A DNA stretch of 26,208 nt, taken from JAKACA01 sp050010115. GTDB taxonomy: Bacteria > Actinomycetota > Acidimicrobiia > Acidimicrobiales > Bog-793. The stretch spans positions 1-26,208 of the forward strand of contig JBEKLQ010000055.1 in NCBI GenBank assembly GCA_050010115.1, given 5' to 3'. The position numbers and the translations under genes were made by a program. Below the pieces are notes generated by a model, which worked only from the letters and a program-made list of their open reading frames with translations, searched no databases and was not told the DNA's origin. Shown here piece after piece: positions 9,820 through 17,226 of the stretch (positions within the stretch are counted from its first letter, which is position 1; each line of letters starts with the position of its first letter).

Positions 9820-9999
9820 ATGGGCGGAGACGGAGCGCCGACGCCGACCGGTACGGTCATGTTCATGTTCATGTTCACCGATGTGCATGGTTCCACTCGG
9901 CTCGGGCCGGACCATGGCGCGACAACAGGCGGTGACACTGGACCGACTGCCGCACCGGCGGCTGTTCGAGCCAGGCCGTTTCGATCCCTCAGTCAATAG
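9820..9999 (+). pseudogene. 5' remnant of a class III adenylate/guanylate cyclase gene
   Basis: A 59-codon ORF. Its first third encodes PTPTGTV and then FTDVHGSTRL, the opening strand of the class III cyclase catalytic domain (usually TGTVTFLFTDIEGSTRL), including the metal-binding Asp. After that point homology stops and the frame reads low-complexity sequence to a TAG. The strand carries an extra Met-Phe pair because ATGTTC is repeated three times. The leaderless promoter is intact. The stop lies 11 nt before the hydrolase start, so this looks like a large internal deletion that left the promoter and first codons in front of a downstream gene. The family assignment rests on one motif. Confidence 0.6.
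9859..9876 (+). repeat. Three tandem ATGTTC hexamers
   Basis: ATGTTC occurs three times in a row inside the cyclase remnant and reads Met-Phe-Met-Phe-Met-Phe. The usual family strand has room for fewer residues, so at least one hexamer is probably a slippage expansion. Confidence 0.8.
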
Positions 10000-10010
10000 G
10001 CGGAGACACC

Positions 10011-10934
10011 ATGAAGACCAGTTCGTTCCGTTCACGCACCGTCCGGATTCACGGCCACGACGTCAGCTACCGCATGGCCGGCGAGGGGCCGACGATCCTG
10101 CTGATCCACGGGATAGCAGGGAGCTCGACGACGTGGCGGTTGGTGATGCCCGCGCTGGCTGAGCACCACACAGTGATCGCTCCCGACCTGCTGGGCCACG
10201 GACACTCGGCCAAGCCCCGTGGCGACTACTCGTTAGGGGCTTACGCAAGTGGCATCCGGGACCTGCTGACCGTGCTGGGCAAGGAACGCGTCACCCTGAT
10301 CGGACACTCCCTCGGCGGTGGTGTGGCCATGCAGTTCGCCTACCAGTTCCCGGAGTGGGCCGAGCGGTTGGTGCTGGTCGCCTCTGGCGGGCTCGGCAAG
10401 GAGGTCAGCCCGCTACTCAAAGCGGTGACTCTGCCCGGCGCCGAATACGTGCTCCCGCTCCTGCTCCATGCACGGATCCGGGAAGTAGCTGAGTGGCCCG
10501 GCTCCATGGCCCACCGGGTGGGCTGGCGACCGAGCGACAGCCTGGCCGAGGTGTGGCGCAGCTACCGAACCTTGACTGACCGACACGGCCAGATGGCTTT
10601 TATCCACACCGTCCGCTCGGTCATCGATATCGGTGGTCAGCGAGTCAGCGCCCATGACCGGCTGTACCTGGCTGAAGCAGTTCCGACCCTCATCGTCTGG
10701 GGGGACCACGACCGTATAATCCCCGTGGCCCACGCCTACCGGGCCGCCGAGGCCATTCCCGGCGGCCGCCTCGAAATCCTCGAAGGGGCCGGACACTTCC
10801 TGCCGTGGCAGGACGCCGACCGTTTCCTCGTCGTCCTTGAGGACTTCCTGAAATCGACCACACCGGCCCATGTACCCGAAGCGCGCTGGCGGGAGCTCCT
10901 GACTAGCGCGCCGCCCGATGATGAGGAGGAGTAG
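10011..10934 (+). CDS. Alpha/beta hydrolase
   Basis: A 307-residue serine hydrolase of the alpha/beta fold, close to the haloperoxidase/esterase/meta-cleavage hydrolase group. The oxyanion-hole region is LLIHGIAGSSTTW (31-43). The nucleophile elbow is GHSLGG with Ser100, the acid is in VWGDHDRIIP (Asp234 most likely), and the base is His262 in GAGHFLPW. The N-terminal RTVRIHGHDVSYRMAGEGP strand is typical. The start is ATG with a GGCGGAG ribosome site. It follows the cyclase remnant by 11 nt and may use that gene's promoter. The C-terminus ends in a run of acidic residues. Fold and triad are secure; the substrate is not predictable. Confidence 0.93.
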   Translation: MKTSSFRSRTVRIHGHDVSYRMAGEGPTILLIHGIAGSSTTWRLVMPALAEHHTVIAPDLLGHGHSAKPRGDYSLGAYASGIRDLLTVLGKERVTLIGHSLGGGVAMQFAYQFPEWAERLVLVASGGLGKEVSPLLKAVTLPGAEYVLPLLLHARIREVAEWPGSMAHRVGWRPSDSLAEVWRSYRTLTDRHGQMAFIHTVRSVIDIGGQRVSAHDRLYLAEAVPTLIVWGDHDRIIPVAHAYRAAEAIPGGRLEILEGAGHFLPWQDADRFLVVLEDFLKSTTPAHVPEARWRELLTSAPPDDEEE

Positions 10935-10990
10935 CGCTCACCACAACACAAGTCATCGGCACACGAATCGTTCAACGTGCCTCGGTGGCA

Positions 10991-11010
10991 CCTGATCGTC
11001 CGGAATCAGG
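10991..11010. terminator. Hairpin between convergent hydrolase genes
   Basis: CCTGAT (10991-10996) pairs perfectly with ATCAGG (11005-11010) around an 8-nt loop. It lies between the converging ends of the 10011 and 12226 genes and overlaps the latter's stop codon. A second small stem, GTGCC/GGCAC, is just to the left. There is no T-run, so a terminator role is only likely from position. Confidence 0.3.
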
Positions 11011-12226
11011 CAGTTGCTTCGAGCCTGGCACGCAGGGCCTCGTAGACGCCAGGATCGTTGAGCAGGTCGAAATGGTGGCGTCCTCCAAATTCGTCGCGAT
11101 TCTCGATGGCGAAGGGAATGTGCTGACGGCGTCGGCGATGGCCGTGGGCGCTGGCCGGTTGAACCAGAAGGTCTCCGACGATCTCGCCAAAGGGGCTGTC
11201 GGGGGTCCGAGTGACGGTGGCACTGACGGTGTAGTGGTTGGCGGTGTCGAGGAGAGGAATGTCGTGGCGGTGGTCCTCTCCGCAGGTGTCGGTGTCGCAG
11301 CCCGCCCAATCTTCGTCCAAGAGATATCCGAAGCGCAGGTCGTCGATACCGGCACTGCGCGTGGTGAGCAGCGGCGCGAATGGGAGCGTGTCCTTCCGCT
11401 TGGCCACCGCCCGGGCCGGGTACTGGGTCCAACGGGCCAGCGGCGCACCGAGGTGCGGGCTGCCCAGCAGGAAGACATGGCGGAGGAGGGGAACCCACGG
11501 GGCAGTGGGCTCGTGACCGTAGTGGCATGCGCTGCGGATGACCAACCCGCCCATGGAATGACCGATGAGGAGTAGCTCTTCGACGTTCCCGGGCCACGCC
11601 GTAACCAGTTCGCTCAACAGCTGAGAGAGGTCTCGCCCGTTGTGGGAAACATGCCGGCCGGTGTTGTACCGGACATATAGGGCGGCGTAGCCGAATTCGG
11701 CCGCGAGGCGCGCACCGTACGTTTGTCCGTCCGCCCCCGAGTTGAGTCGCCACGAGTCGTCGGTCTCTCCGAAGCCATGGAGGAACACGGCGATCTTGGA
11801 TGTTGGAGTCCGGACGATGTTCCGCAGTGTGTCTGCGGGGATGTCATGGCCTTCGGATCGGAAGGCCATGCGGATCGCCAAGGGGCTGTGCTCGTCGTTG
11901 AGTCTGTCCCCGATCGCTGCGTTGAGGGCCGCCTGCACATGGTTCGATCGGCTGGATGAGCCCATGGGCAACTCGCCCGACTCGACGGATGCAAGCGGCA
12001 GTATCCGTGTGACAGCGCTCCCGGTCACCATTCCGATTCCTCGAACGGCTCGATAGGCAATCCGGGCGATGGTGTCATGGACGGCCTGCAGCGGTGCGCC
12101 GCCGACTGGCACAGATTTGAACGACAAGGAGGCCACGCGGATGTGGGCCTTCTCGATGTGCGAGACAACACCTGTGTATGCCTGGACGCCGAGGCGCCCA
12201 AAGGCGTGGGCTTCTTGTGGCTTCAC
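11006..12226 (-). CDS. Alpha/beta hydrolase with lipase/PGAP1-like core
   Basis: A 406-residue protein. The first 130 residues are helical and of unknown function. The hydrolase core then begins at IAVFLHGFGETDDSWRL (about 145-161). The nucleophile elbow is LLIGHSMGGLVIRSA, with Ser224, followed by VFLLGSPHLGAPLARW, the pattern of lipases and PGAP1-type esterases. The C-terminal RDEFGGRHHFDLLND supplies a likely catalytic His. There is no signal peptide. The start is GTG at 12226, preceded by a near-perfect AAGGAGG at 6 nt. It is transcribed towards the 10011 hydrolase but is unrelated to it in detail. Substrate unknown; a triacylglycerol or polyester esterase role is possible but not shown. 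Confidence 0.88.
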   Translation of the reverse strand: MKPQEAHAFGRLGVQAYTGVVSHIEKAHIRVASLSFKSVPVGGAPLQAVHDTIARIAYRAVRGIGMVTGSAVTRILPLASVESGELPMGSSSRSNHVQAALNAAIGDRLNDEHSPLAIRMAFRSEGHDIPADTLRNIVRTPTSKIAVFLHGFGETDDSWRLNSGADGQTYGARLAAEFGYAALYVRYNTGRHVSHNGRDLSQLLSELVTAWPGNVEELLLIGHSMGGLVIRSACHYGHEPTAPWVPLLRHVFLLGSPHLGAPLARWTQYPARAVAKRKDTLPFAPLLTTRSAGIDDLRFGYLLDEDWAGCDTDTCGEDHRHDIPLLDTANHYTVSATVTRTPDSPFGEIVGDLLVQPASAHGHRRRRQHIPFAIENRDEFGGRHHFDLLNDPGVYEALRARLEATA

Positions 12227-12613
12227 TCGAGACCTCCTTCAAACGAGTCGATCGCCTCACCGTCGATAGGCGGGGAGCTGCTTGATCCAGGGCGCCACCG
12301 TCGGGAGGGAGCGTGTTGGGAGGGAGCGTGTTGGGAGGGAGCGGCCAAGATGGGGGTCCAGGTGGCCGTGGGAGGCCGCCCGGTTGATGATCGTGACACT
12401 GGGTATCTGCGATTAGGGCTCATCCCCAGCCGACATCTCATCCCCGGTCCCCCCTCCATCTCCCGCCGTCAAGTTTGGGAACGAGTCGGAAACGGGAGGC
12501 GTTGGTCGGACGTTAACTGGTGGTCTGGGCGTTGTCCACGGTTTCGGCAGTTCTCAAGATGAGGCAGCTGTCGTTCGACTCGATCGAGAGCGTTTCTGAT
12601 CATCTGCAGAGAC
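12227..12613. other. Intergenic region with a G-rich tandem repeat
   Basis: This 387-bp gap lies between two minus-strand hydrolase genes. It holds the AAGGAGG ribosome site of the 12226 gene, a G-rich tandem repeat (12303-12343), and a 10-bp palindrome CTCGATCGAG near 12579. I see no gene that I trust in it; one weak minus-strand ORF overlaps the GTG start by 4 nt. Confidence 0.6.
12303..12343 (+). repeat. 15-bp G-rich tandem repeat, 2.7 copies
   Basis: The unit GGGAGGGAGCGTGTT occurs twice exactly (12303-12317, 12318-12332), then for 11 more bases. It offers six GGG tracts in regular spacing, enough for a G-quadruplex. It lies about 75 bp upstream of the 12226 start, in its non-template strand's complement. 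Confidence 0.85.
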
Positions 12614-14056
12614 TTATCCGTGAGAACTGATCTTCTCCAAGAACGGCACGAGGTGAGCGAAGAAGACGTTGTGGGGGTAGGCGCCGGCCGGGTCGTTGTG
12701 AGCGTAGGTGCTCTGGCGGTTGACCAGCGTCAGGTTGCTCATAGGTATGTGCGACTGCTGGGCCAGGATGCGGGCGTCCTCGAGTACGGCTGCCCCGCCT
12801 AAGCGGGCCCCGAACGCGTAGATCATCAGGCCCCTCGGGAGGTCGTGACCCATGGTCGCGTCGACGTCGAGCACGCCCTGCGCTGAATTCGGGTCTCCGT
12901 TGTCCACCGCCCCAGCGTCGTCAGTCAACCGCTGCGGAAAGTACCACTCAGTGCCATCGACGTTCTTCATCGCCATCCCTGAGAACATCGTCGCGAAGCG
13001 CTTTATCGGGGTGAGAGCTCCGGCGCCGTCCCAGCCATGAATCGGACCGGCCGTCGCGATTCCTCGGCCGAGGTGCGCTTGGGCCGCGAGCAAACTTCGC
13101 GGCGAGGTGCCCACGTTGAGTGCGTAGCCGTATTGGGCGAGATTTGTGACCCGGACCGCGGGAACCAATGCGGGCGGCAAGACTCCCGAGGTCTGACCCA
13201 GCGAAGGCCCGTTCGGATCGATGAGCGCCTCCACCGATCCTGTGGCATTGAACACTCCGGCGAACGGAGCGGGAATCCCGCCGAATGCCAGCCAGGGCGA
13301 GGCCCTCGGGGCGTCGAGCGACTGCAACTCCTTAGTCGCCTGCTGCGCGCTCGGTGGGCTCCCGAAGCTGCCGCCATCGATGTAGACCAGGCCCGCCAGG
13401 TCATCGGCCCCCGCGCGGCCGTTGAAGCCCCAGGTGGCGTACGCCGTGACCACCGCTCCGCCGAGCGAGTGGCCGCCTAGGACGACGTTGCCTCCGAGCT
13501 CCTTTGCAGCCTGGATCACAACGTGAAGATCCTCAACCGCGACCTTCATGCCCCATTGCTTCGCGAACTCGACCGTCGAATTCGAGATGAGCTGCAAGTG
13601 GTCCTTGATGTGCGAGTCCTTGAGGAAGCCGAGGTAGTAGTCGAACAGCTGCGTCGCTGTAGCCTTGCCCTCCTTGAAAACGTTCAGTTCCGACTGGTCC
13701 TCGAGCAGGTTCTCCCGGCGTTCGACCGACCAGACCTGCCAGCCCTTGGCTTTGGAGACGATCCACTGGGCGAGCGGCACGAAGTAGGCGCTTCCGGCGG
13801 ACGTGCCCGGCTCCAGCACCAACACGTTTTTCGCACTGCTCGGCCCGACCTTGATCACGCCGACCTTGTCGTACTTGGCTGGCGTGCCAGGAGCGGCGAA
13901 GCCTTGCATCCAGGTGACGCCCAGCGGCCTCGCAGGAGAGCTCGTGTGGGATCTTGAAGGGGAGCTCGCAGGGGTCGCGCAACTCGAAGCAAGCACCACC
14001 AGGCAGCCAACCGCGATCGCCGCCGACGGACCTCGCTTCATCCTGATTCGTCTCAT
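12614..14056 (-). CDS. Probable lipoprotein alpha/beta hydrolase
   Basis: A 480-residue exported hydrolase. The N-terminus MRRIRMKRG is basic, followed by a hydrophobic segment and a lipobox-like VLASSC with Cys26. The mature protein would then be anchored to the outer face of the cytoplasmic membrane. A Ser/Pro-rich linker follows (about 27-45). The hydrolase core includes VLVLEPGTSAGSAYF and the nucleophile elbow VVLGGHSLGGAVV with Ser197. LVYIDGGS follows, and AYPHNVFFAHLVPF near the end could supply the catalytic His. The ATG at 14056 has AGAAGG at 5 nt and is preferred over a GTG two codons upstream. It resembles secreted actinobacterial lipase-like proteins. The lipobox is imperfect (Ala rather than Leu at -3), so a plain signal peptide is possible. 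Confidence 0.85.
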   Translation of the reverse strand: MRRIRMKRGPSAAIAVGCLVVLASSCATPASSPSRSHTSSPARPLGVTWMQGFAAPGTPAKYDKVGVIKVGPSSAKNVLVLEPGTSAGSAYFVPLAQWIVSKAKGWQVWSVERRENLLEDQSELNVFKEGKATATQLFDYYLGFLKDSHIKDHLQLISNSTVEFAKQWGMKVAVEDLHVVIQAAKELGGNVVLGGHSLGGAVVTAYATWGFNGRAGADDLAGLVYIDGGSFGSPPSAQQATKELQSLDAPRASPWLAFGGIPAPFAGVFNATGSVEALIDPNGPSLGQTSGVLPPALVPAVRVTNLAQYGYALNVGTSPRSLLAAQAHLGRGIATAGPIHGWDGAGALTPIKRFATMFSGMAMKNVDGTEWYFPQRLTDDAGAVDNGDPNSAQGVLDVDATMGHDLPRGLMIYAFGARLGGAAVLEDARILAQQSHIPMSNLTLVNRQSTYAHNDPAGAYPHNVFFAHLVPFLEKISSHG

Positions 14057-14313
14057 GTGCACCTTCTCTCCCGCGGTCGACGAGCTCCGGTCATCTGTCC
14101 GAGCGGATCTGCCAAGCCGCGCTCGGAATTCTCAACGAGGCGGGTCCTCGGGAGCTGACCATACACAGGACCTCGGCGCTTCCGCGAGGGTCACGGGCGC
14201 GCCATCGGGCGGAACGCCTGGATGGAGTCGTCCGCGGTTTGCCCATCGTGCGACGAGAACCTGCCGAAAGCCTCTTCCTCGAGCTTGGTCAGCCCTGACA
14301 CCATGGTTGTAGC

Positions 14314-14319
14314 CAGAAT
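14314..14319 (+). promoter_or_regulatory. -10 box (CAGAAT) before the small helical gene
   Basis: CAGAAT is followed by 7 nt and ATG at 14327, which is in frame with the Shine-Dalgarno-led ATG at 14354. The same CCAGAATGTG string occurs near 4969, upstream of the GGDEF/EAL gene. The rest of the 14057-14353 gap shows nothing else I can support. Confidence 0.35.
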
Positions 14320-14353
14320 GTGGCCCATGCAAAGTCCAAGGAAGGAGGGCTTC

Positions 14354-14647
14354 ATGACCGGGACAGAGACGGAGACGCACGACGACGGTGCTGATCGCAT
14401 CATCGAGTCGCTCCAAGCTGCCGAGCAATCGGCGCTCGAGGCGGTGCGGAAGTTCCTTGACATCGTCAACGGGGTGTTTCCCGACGTGAGTGAGGACGAG
14501 GGCCCGCGCCAGAAGATCATCGATTCGGCATTCAAGATGACAGAGCAACTGGTCGGCGCGTCGAACCAACTTGCGCAAAGGATCGTGAAGGTGACTGAGA
14601 GTGCGCTGAGCGAGTCCGAGAAGAAGGACCAGAGCTCCAAGAAGTAG
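14354..14647 (+). CDS. Small helical protein, function unknown
   Basis: A 97-residue charged protein with an acidic N-terminus (TGTETETHDDGADR), then a long predicted helix (RIIESLQAAEQSALEAVRKF), a short break at VFPDVSEDEG, a second amphipathic helix (MTEQLVGASNQLAQRIVKV) and a lysine/serine tail. The pattern recalls phasin-like or coiled-coil accessory proteins, but I recognise no family. The start ATG at 14354 has a strong AAGGAGGG site. A leaderless start at 14327 in the same frame would add nine residues (MQSPRKEGF), and both may be used. It stands alone between a divergent lipoprotein gene and a convergent fusion gene. Confidence 0.75.
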   Translation: MTGTETETHDDGADRIIESLQAAEQSALEAVRKFLDIVNGVFPDVSEDEGPRQKIIDSAFKMTEQLVGASNQLAQRIVKVTESALSESEKKDQSSKK

Positions 14648-14674
14648 CACTCACGGTGTCCATAGCGGAGCGAC

Positions 14675-14693
14675 GGCGAGAGCCTCTTTCGCC
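14675..14693 (+). terminator. Hairpin after the small helical gene
   Basis: GGCGAGAG and CTTTCGCC form an 8-bp stem (one G-U pair) around a CCT loop, 28 nt after the TAG stop. There is no T-run. A second small stem, GAGACT/AGTCTC (14777-14790), lies close to the end of the opposing gene. Confidence 0.4.
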
Positions 14694-14793
14694 TGGGGCA
14701 ACGACCTGGGCCCGGCAAGTTGTCATCTGGGGCCGCTCACACCCGCCCGCTCGAGAGCGGCAGGGTGAACCGTCCTGAGACTCCAGTCTCGCC

Positions 14794-16011
14794 TCACCAC
14801 CTGTCCGGGGAGTCGAGTGCTTGGAGGAAGTGTCGGACGACGGCGTTCCACGCCGCCGGGTCCTCGAAGTACGGGGAATGCCCGCACCCGCAGATCTCGA
14901 CCACTCGGGCGTCCGGCAGCAGGTCGGCGAGGGCGCGAATCGATGCCGGGGGGAAGAGCGGGTCGCGGTCGCCGACGATGCAAAGGATCGGCATTGTCAG
15001 CTGCGCCACCTCGGACGCGTCGTGGGTCACTGCCAGCAGCCGCGGCAGGATCACTGCCGCGTCGGCGCTGCCCATCTGCCCGAGCGACTGGTAGAGATGG
15101 GCACGTTCGGGTTCGCGCGTCGAGAAAGCCGCGCTCAGCCCAGGGTGCGATCCGAGCAGATCCGCTGCCGCCAAAGCGCCGGGATGGCGGCGGGCGAGGC
15201 CTGCCGCGATAGCGGCGGACGTGAACCCGCCGAGGGTGTCGGCGAGGACGAGGCTGCGGGCGAGCCCGGGGCGTGCCAGGGCCAGGCCGACGATCGTCCA
15301 TCCTCCCATGGACTGTCCGACCAGGTCAGCTCGCTCGATACCCAGCGCATCCAGCACCGCCAGCAGGTCGCCGACCGCCACCTCGGGCCCTGACCGATCG
15401 CCGCGGTCTGTCGACCGGCCGTAGCCCCGGTGGTCCCACGTCACGACCATCCGATCCGCCGCGAACGGAGCGACCTGCTGAAACCAGGCGGCGTGGTTGC
15501 CACCGGCGCCGTGGCTGAGAACGAGGGGTACCCCACCCTCGCCGACGACCTCGAAGTAGATGCGCTCGCCGTCGTGATCAACGAAGCCGGTCCTGCGGGC
15601 AGGCGCCGCGCCCCGGCCCGCCGAAGCGGCTGATCGGCGGCGGGCAACGCACTCCATCTCGACCCGGGCGCCGAGGGCGAGACCGACGTCGCCGAGGGTG
15701 ATGCGGGCCGGTGGGATGCCGGTGAAGAAGGCGCCGTACGCCTCGTTCATGGTCCCGAACTCGCTCATGTGGGCGAGATACACGCTGACTTTCACAACGT
15801 CGTCCCACCTGGCGCCTGCCGCGTCCAGGATGCGCTCGACGTTGCGGAGAGTCTGCGTCGTCTCCGGACCGACCCCGCCGGCCACCAGCGCGAGGCCTTC
15901 GACGGAGCCGAGGGTGCCGGAGACGAAGATCAGGTCGTCGGTCAGGCCCGCATGGGAGAACTGTGGGAGCCGGCCGAGTCCCTCGACGACGAGACGGTCG
16001 GTACGAGACAT
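14794..16011 (-). CDS. RidA (YjgF) domain fused to an alpha/beta hydrolase
   Basis: A 405-residue two-domain protein in one uninterrupted frame. Residues 1-122 are a RidA domain: GLGRLPQFSHAG and LIFVSGTLG open it, WDDVVKVSVYLAHMSEF is the central helix-strand, and IPPARITLGDVG carries the carboxylate-binding Arg103. GARVEMECVA closes it with the conserved Glu. RidA enzymes hydrolyse reactive enamine/imine intermediates. A 20-residue Arg/Ala-rich linker follows (123-142). Residues 143-405 are an alpha/beta hydrolase with LVLSHGAGGNHAAW, the nucleophile Ser234 in VGQSMGGW, the acid in VGDRDPLFPP and the base in CGHSPYFE. The start ATG at 16011 stands 5 nt after CAATAT. The longer upstream frame has no homology. 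I know RidA as single-domain proteins, so this fusion is unusual. Confidence 0.88.
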   Translation of the reverse strand: MSRTDRLVVEGLGRLPQFSHAGLTDDLIFVSGTLGSVEGLALVAGGVGPETTQTLRNVERILDAAGARWDDVVKVSVYLAHMSEFGTMNEAYGAFFTGIPPARITLGDVGLALGARVEMECVARRRSAASAGRGAAPARRTGFVDHDGERIYFEVVGEGGVPLVLSHGAGGNHAAWFQQVAPFAADRMVVTWDHRGYGRSTDRGDRSGPEVAVGDLLAVLDALGIERADLVGQSMGGWTIVGLALARPGLARSLVLADTLGGFTSAAIAAGLARRHPGALAAADLLGSHPGLSAAFSTREPERAHLYQSLGQMGSADAAVILPRLLAVTHDASEVAQLTMPILCIVGDRDPLFPPASIRALADLLPDARVVEICGCGHSPYFEDPAAWNAVVRHFLQALDSPDRW

Positions 16012-16086
16012 GAACCATATTGGCGCACCTCGGGTCGATCCCGCCGGCGCCTGGATGGCGACGTGCCGAGAAGCTTGGGTCGTCCC

Positions 16087-16259
16087 AGGGGCATGCAAAC
16101 GTCGTCTGACGCGGCACTAGCCCTTGCTCCGTGCCCCGCAGCCCGAAGAAACCCACGGCCCCCTACTTCACGGCCGACGGCGAGACCAACCGCTACCTCG
16201 CGGAGGACCCACTCGCGCTCGTTATCGGAATGGTCCTGGACCAGCAGATTCAATAAGGA
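16087..16259 (+). repeat. Direct repeat unit, copy 1 (promoter plus truncated HhH-GPD ORF)
   Basis: This unit begins at AGGGGCATGCAAACGTCG, continues with CTGACGCGGC and ACTAGCCC, and ends at TAAGGA after a 41-codon ORF. The same order recurs at 23693-23860 on the same strand. By eye about three quarters of bases match in the last 58 positions, mostly differing at third codon positions. CTGACGCGGC is identical in both copies. Confidence 0.75.
16131..16256 (+). pseudogene. HhH-GPD DNA glycosylase, N-terminal fragment 1
   Basis: A 41-codon ORF from GTG 16131 to TAA 16254-16256. It encodes YFTADGETNRYLAEDPLAL and then VIGMVLDQQIQ, which matches the first 35-40 residues of actinobacterial HhH-GPD base-excision proteins (ADxLLxxDPLALLIGMLLDQQV). 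The rest of the gene, with the hairpin, GPD loop and catalytic Asp, is absent. The stop comes two codons after Asp-Gln-Gln and no downstream frame restores the family sequence. The -10-like TAGCCC is 7 nt before the start and is weaker than in copy 2. It could be a broken gene or a retained mini-gene; see the finding on the twin units. Confidence 0.6.
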
Positions 16260-16299
16260 GCCGTTAGCGACGGGACACTCTCACCGCGACCCCGGCCGG

Positions 16300-17226
16300 T
16301 TAGTCATTCAGCGGAAGAAGGGCGGGCGTCGCGTCAGCGACCATCGTGACCAACCCGTGGTCGTCACGCGCTTCCAGCGACACCTTGCCGTCATCGCCCG
16401 GACGTCCACGGAACCGCATCGTGCCGCCTTGGAACGCCGGACTCTTGGCCTGGAAGCTGAACTGTTCCAGCGGCTGATCTGGAGCTGCCCGCCGGCACAG
16501 CTCGGCCAGCAGGACCGCCTGGAGGGGGCCGTGCACAACAAGGTCCGGATACCCCTCGATGTCGCGCGCGAATTCTCGGTCGTAGTGGATGCGATGCGCG
16601 TTGTAGGTGAGGGCGGAGAACCGGAAAAGAAGTGTCGAGGAGATCTCGATGTCAAGCGCCCACGCGTGGTCCGAATCGGTCTCCTCGCCCTCGACGCCCG
16701 GCTCCCCGTGACTCGCAGCTGGAGGGCCGGGGGCTGCTGGCGCTCGTGGGGCGGCGAGATACACGAGGTCCTGTTCCTCCTCGAGCTCACCGCCCCGGCC
16801 ATCGGTGATCTCGTACTTGACGGTGACGAAACACAGTTCGCCGGACTTGCCGTGCCTGTTCCGGACCGACGCCACGACGCCACGCCGGGTCAGGCCCGCT
16901 CCGACAGTGAGCGGGCGCCGCATCGAAAGACGCGCGCCGGCGAACATCCGCCTCGGCAGCGCAACGGGAGGCAGAAACGAACCTAGGCGCGGGTGACCAT
17001 CGTCGCCGAGCTCGCTCTGGGGCACGCGAGGTAAGAACGCCAGCCAGTGCCACAGCATCGGCAACGGCTCACCGTCAGCCGGCGCCGCGCCTGGAGCGTC
17101 GAGCAGCCCGTGAAGTGCGAGCGCGGCGCCGGGGGTTACGTCGTCAGACTCGACGACGGTGCGTGGTTCCCATCCTTCGAAGCCGGCACCCGGATCGCCG
17201 ACGTCGGGCGCTTCCATAATGCTCAC
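16300..17226 (-). CDS. meh: Mesaconyl-C4-CoA hydratase (MaoC-like double hotdog)
   Basis: A 308-residue hydratase. The N-terminal hotdog half has LPMLWHWLAFLPRVPQSELG near 55-74 and FLPPVALPRRMFAG. The C-terminal half has the active-site helix region FRFSALTYNAHRIHYD (201-216) and EGYPDLVVHGPLQAVLL (224-240). These are the signatures of the Meh/itaconyl-CoA hydratase branch of MaoC proteins. In the 3-hydroxypropionate bicycle Meh hydrates mesaconyl-C4-CoA to citramalyl-CoA. The GTG start overlaps the TGA stop of mct by 4 nt (GTGA), so the two are translationally coupled; ATG three codons later is an alternative. Placement behind mct and a CitE-type lyase supports this specific substrate over itaconyl-CoA, although that remains possible. 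Confidence 0.82.
   Translation of the reverse strand: MSIMEAPDVGDPGAGFEGWEPRTVVESDDVTPGAALALHGLLDAPGAAPADGEPLPMLWHWLAFLPRVPQSELGDDGHPRLGSFLPPVALPRRMFAGARLSMRRPLTVGAGLTRRGVVASVRNRHGKSGELCFVTVKYEITDGRGGELEEEQDLVYLAAPRAPAAPGPPAASHGEPGVEGEETDSDHAWALDIEISSTLLFRFSALTYNAHRIHYDREFARDIEGYPDLVVHGPLQAVLLAELCRRAAPDQPLEQFSFQAKSPAFQGGTMRFRGRPGDDGKVSLEARDDHGLVTMVADATPALLPLND

Noticed and set aside
12303..12343. Possible CRISPR array
   Set aside because: The units are directly adjacent with no spacers, and 15 bp is too short. No other regular repeats were found near the cas1 remnant.
12223..12459. 78-codon minus-strand frame whose TGA overlaps the GTG of the 12226 hydrolase
   Set aside because: The 4-nt overlap looks like coupling, but the frame runs through the tandem repeat, has low-complexity Ser/Pro/Arg content and no homology; the hydrolase has its own strong ribosome site.
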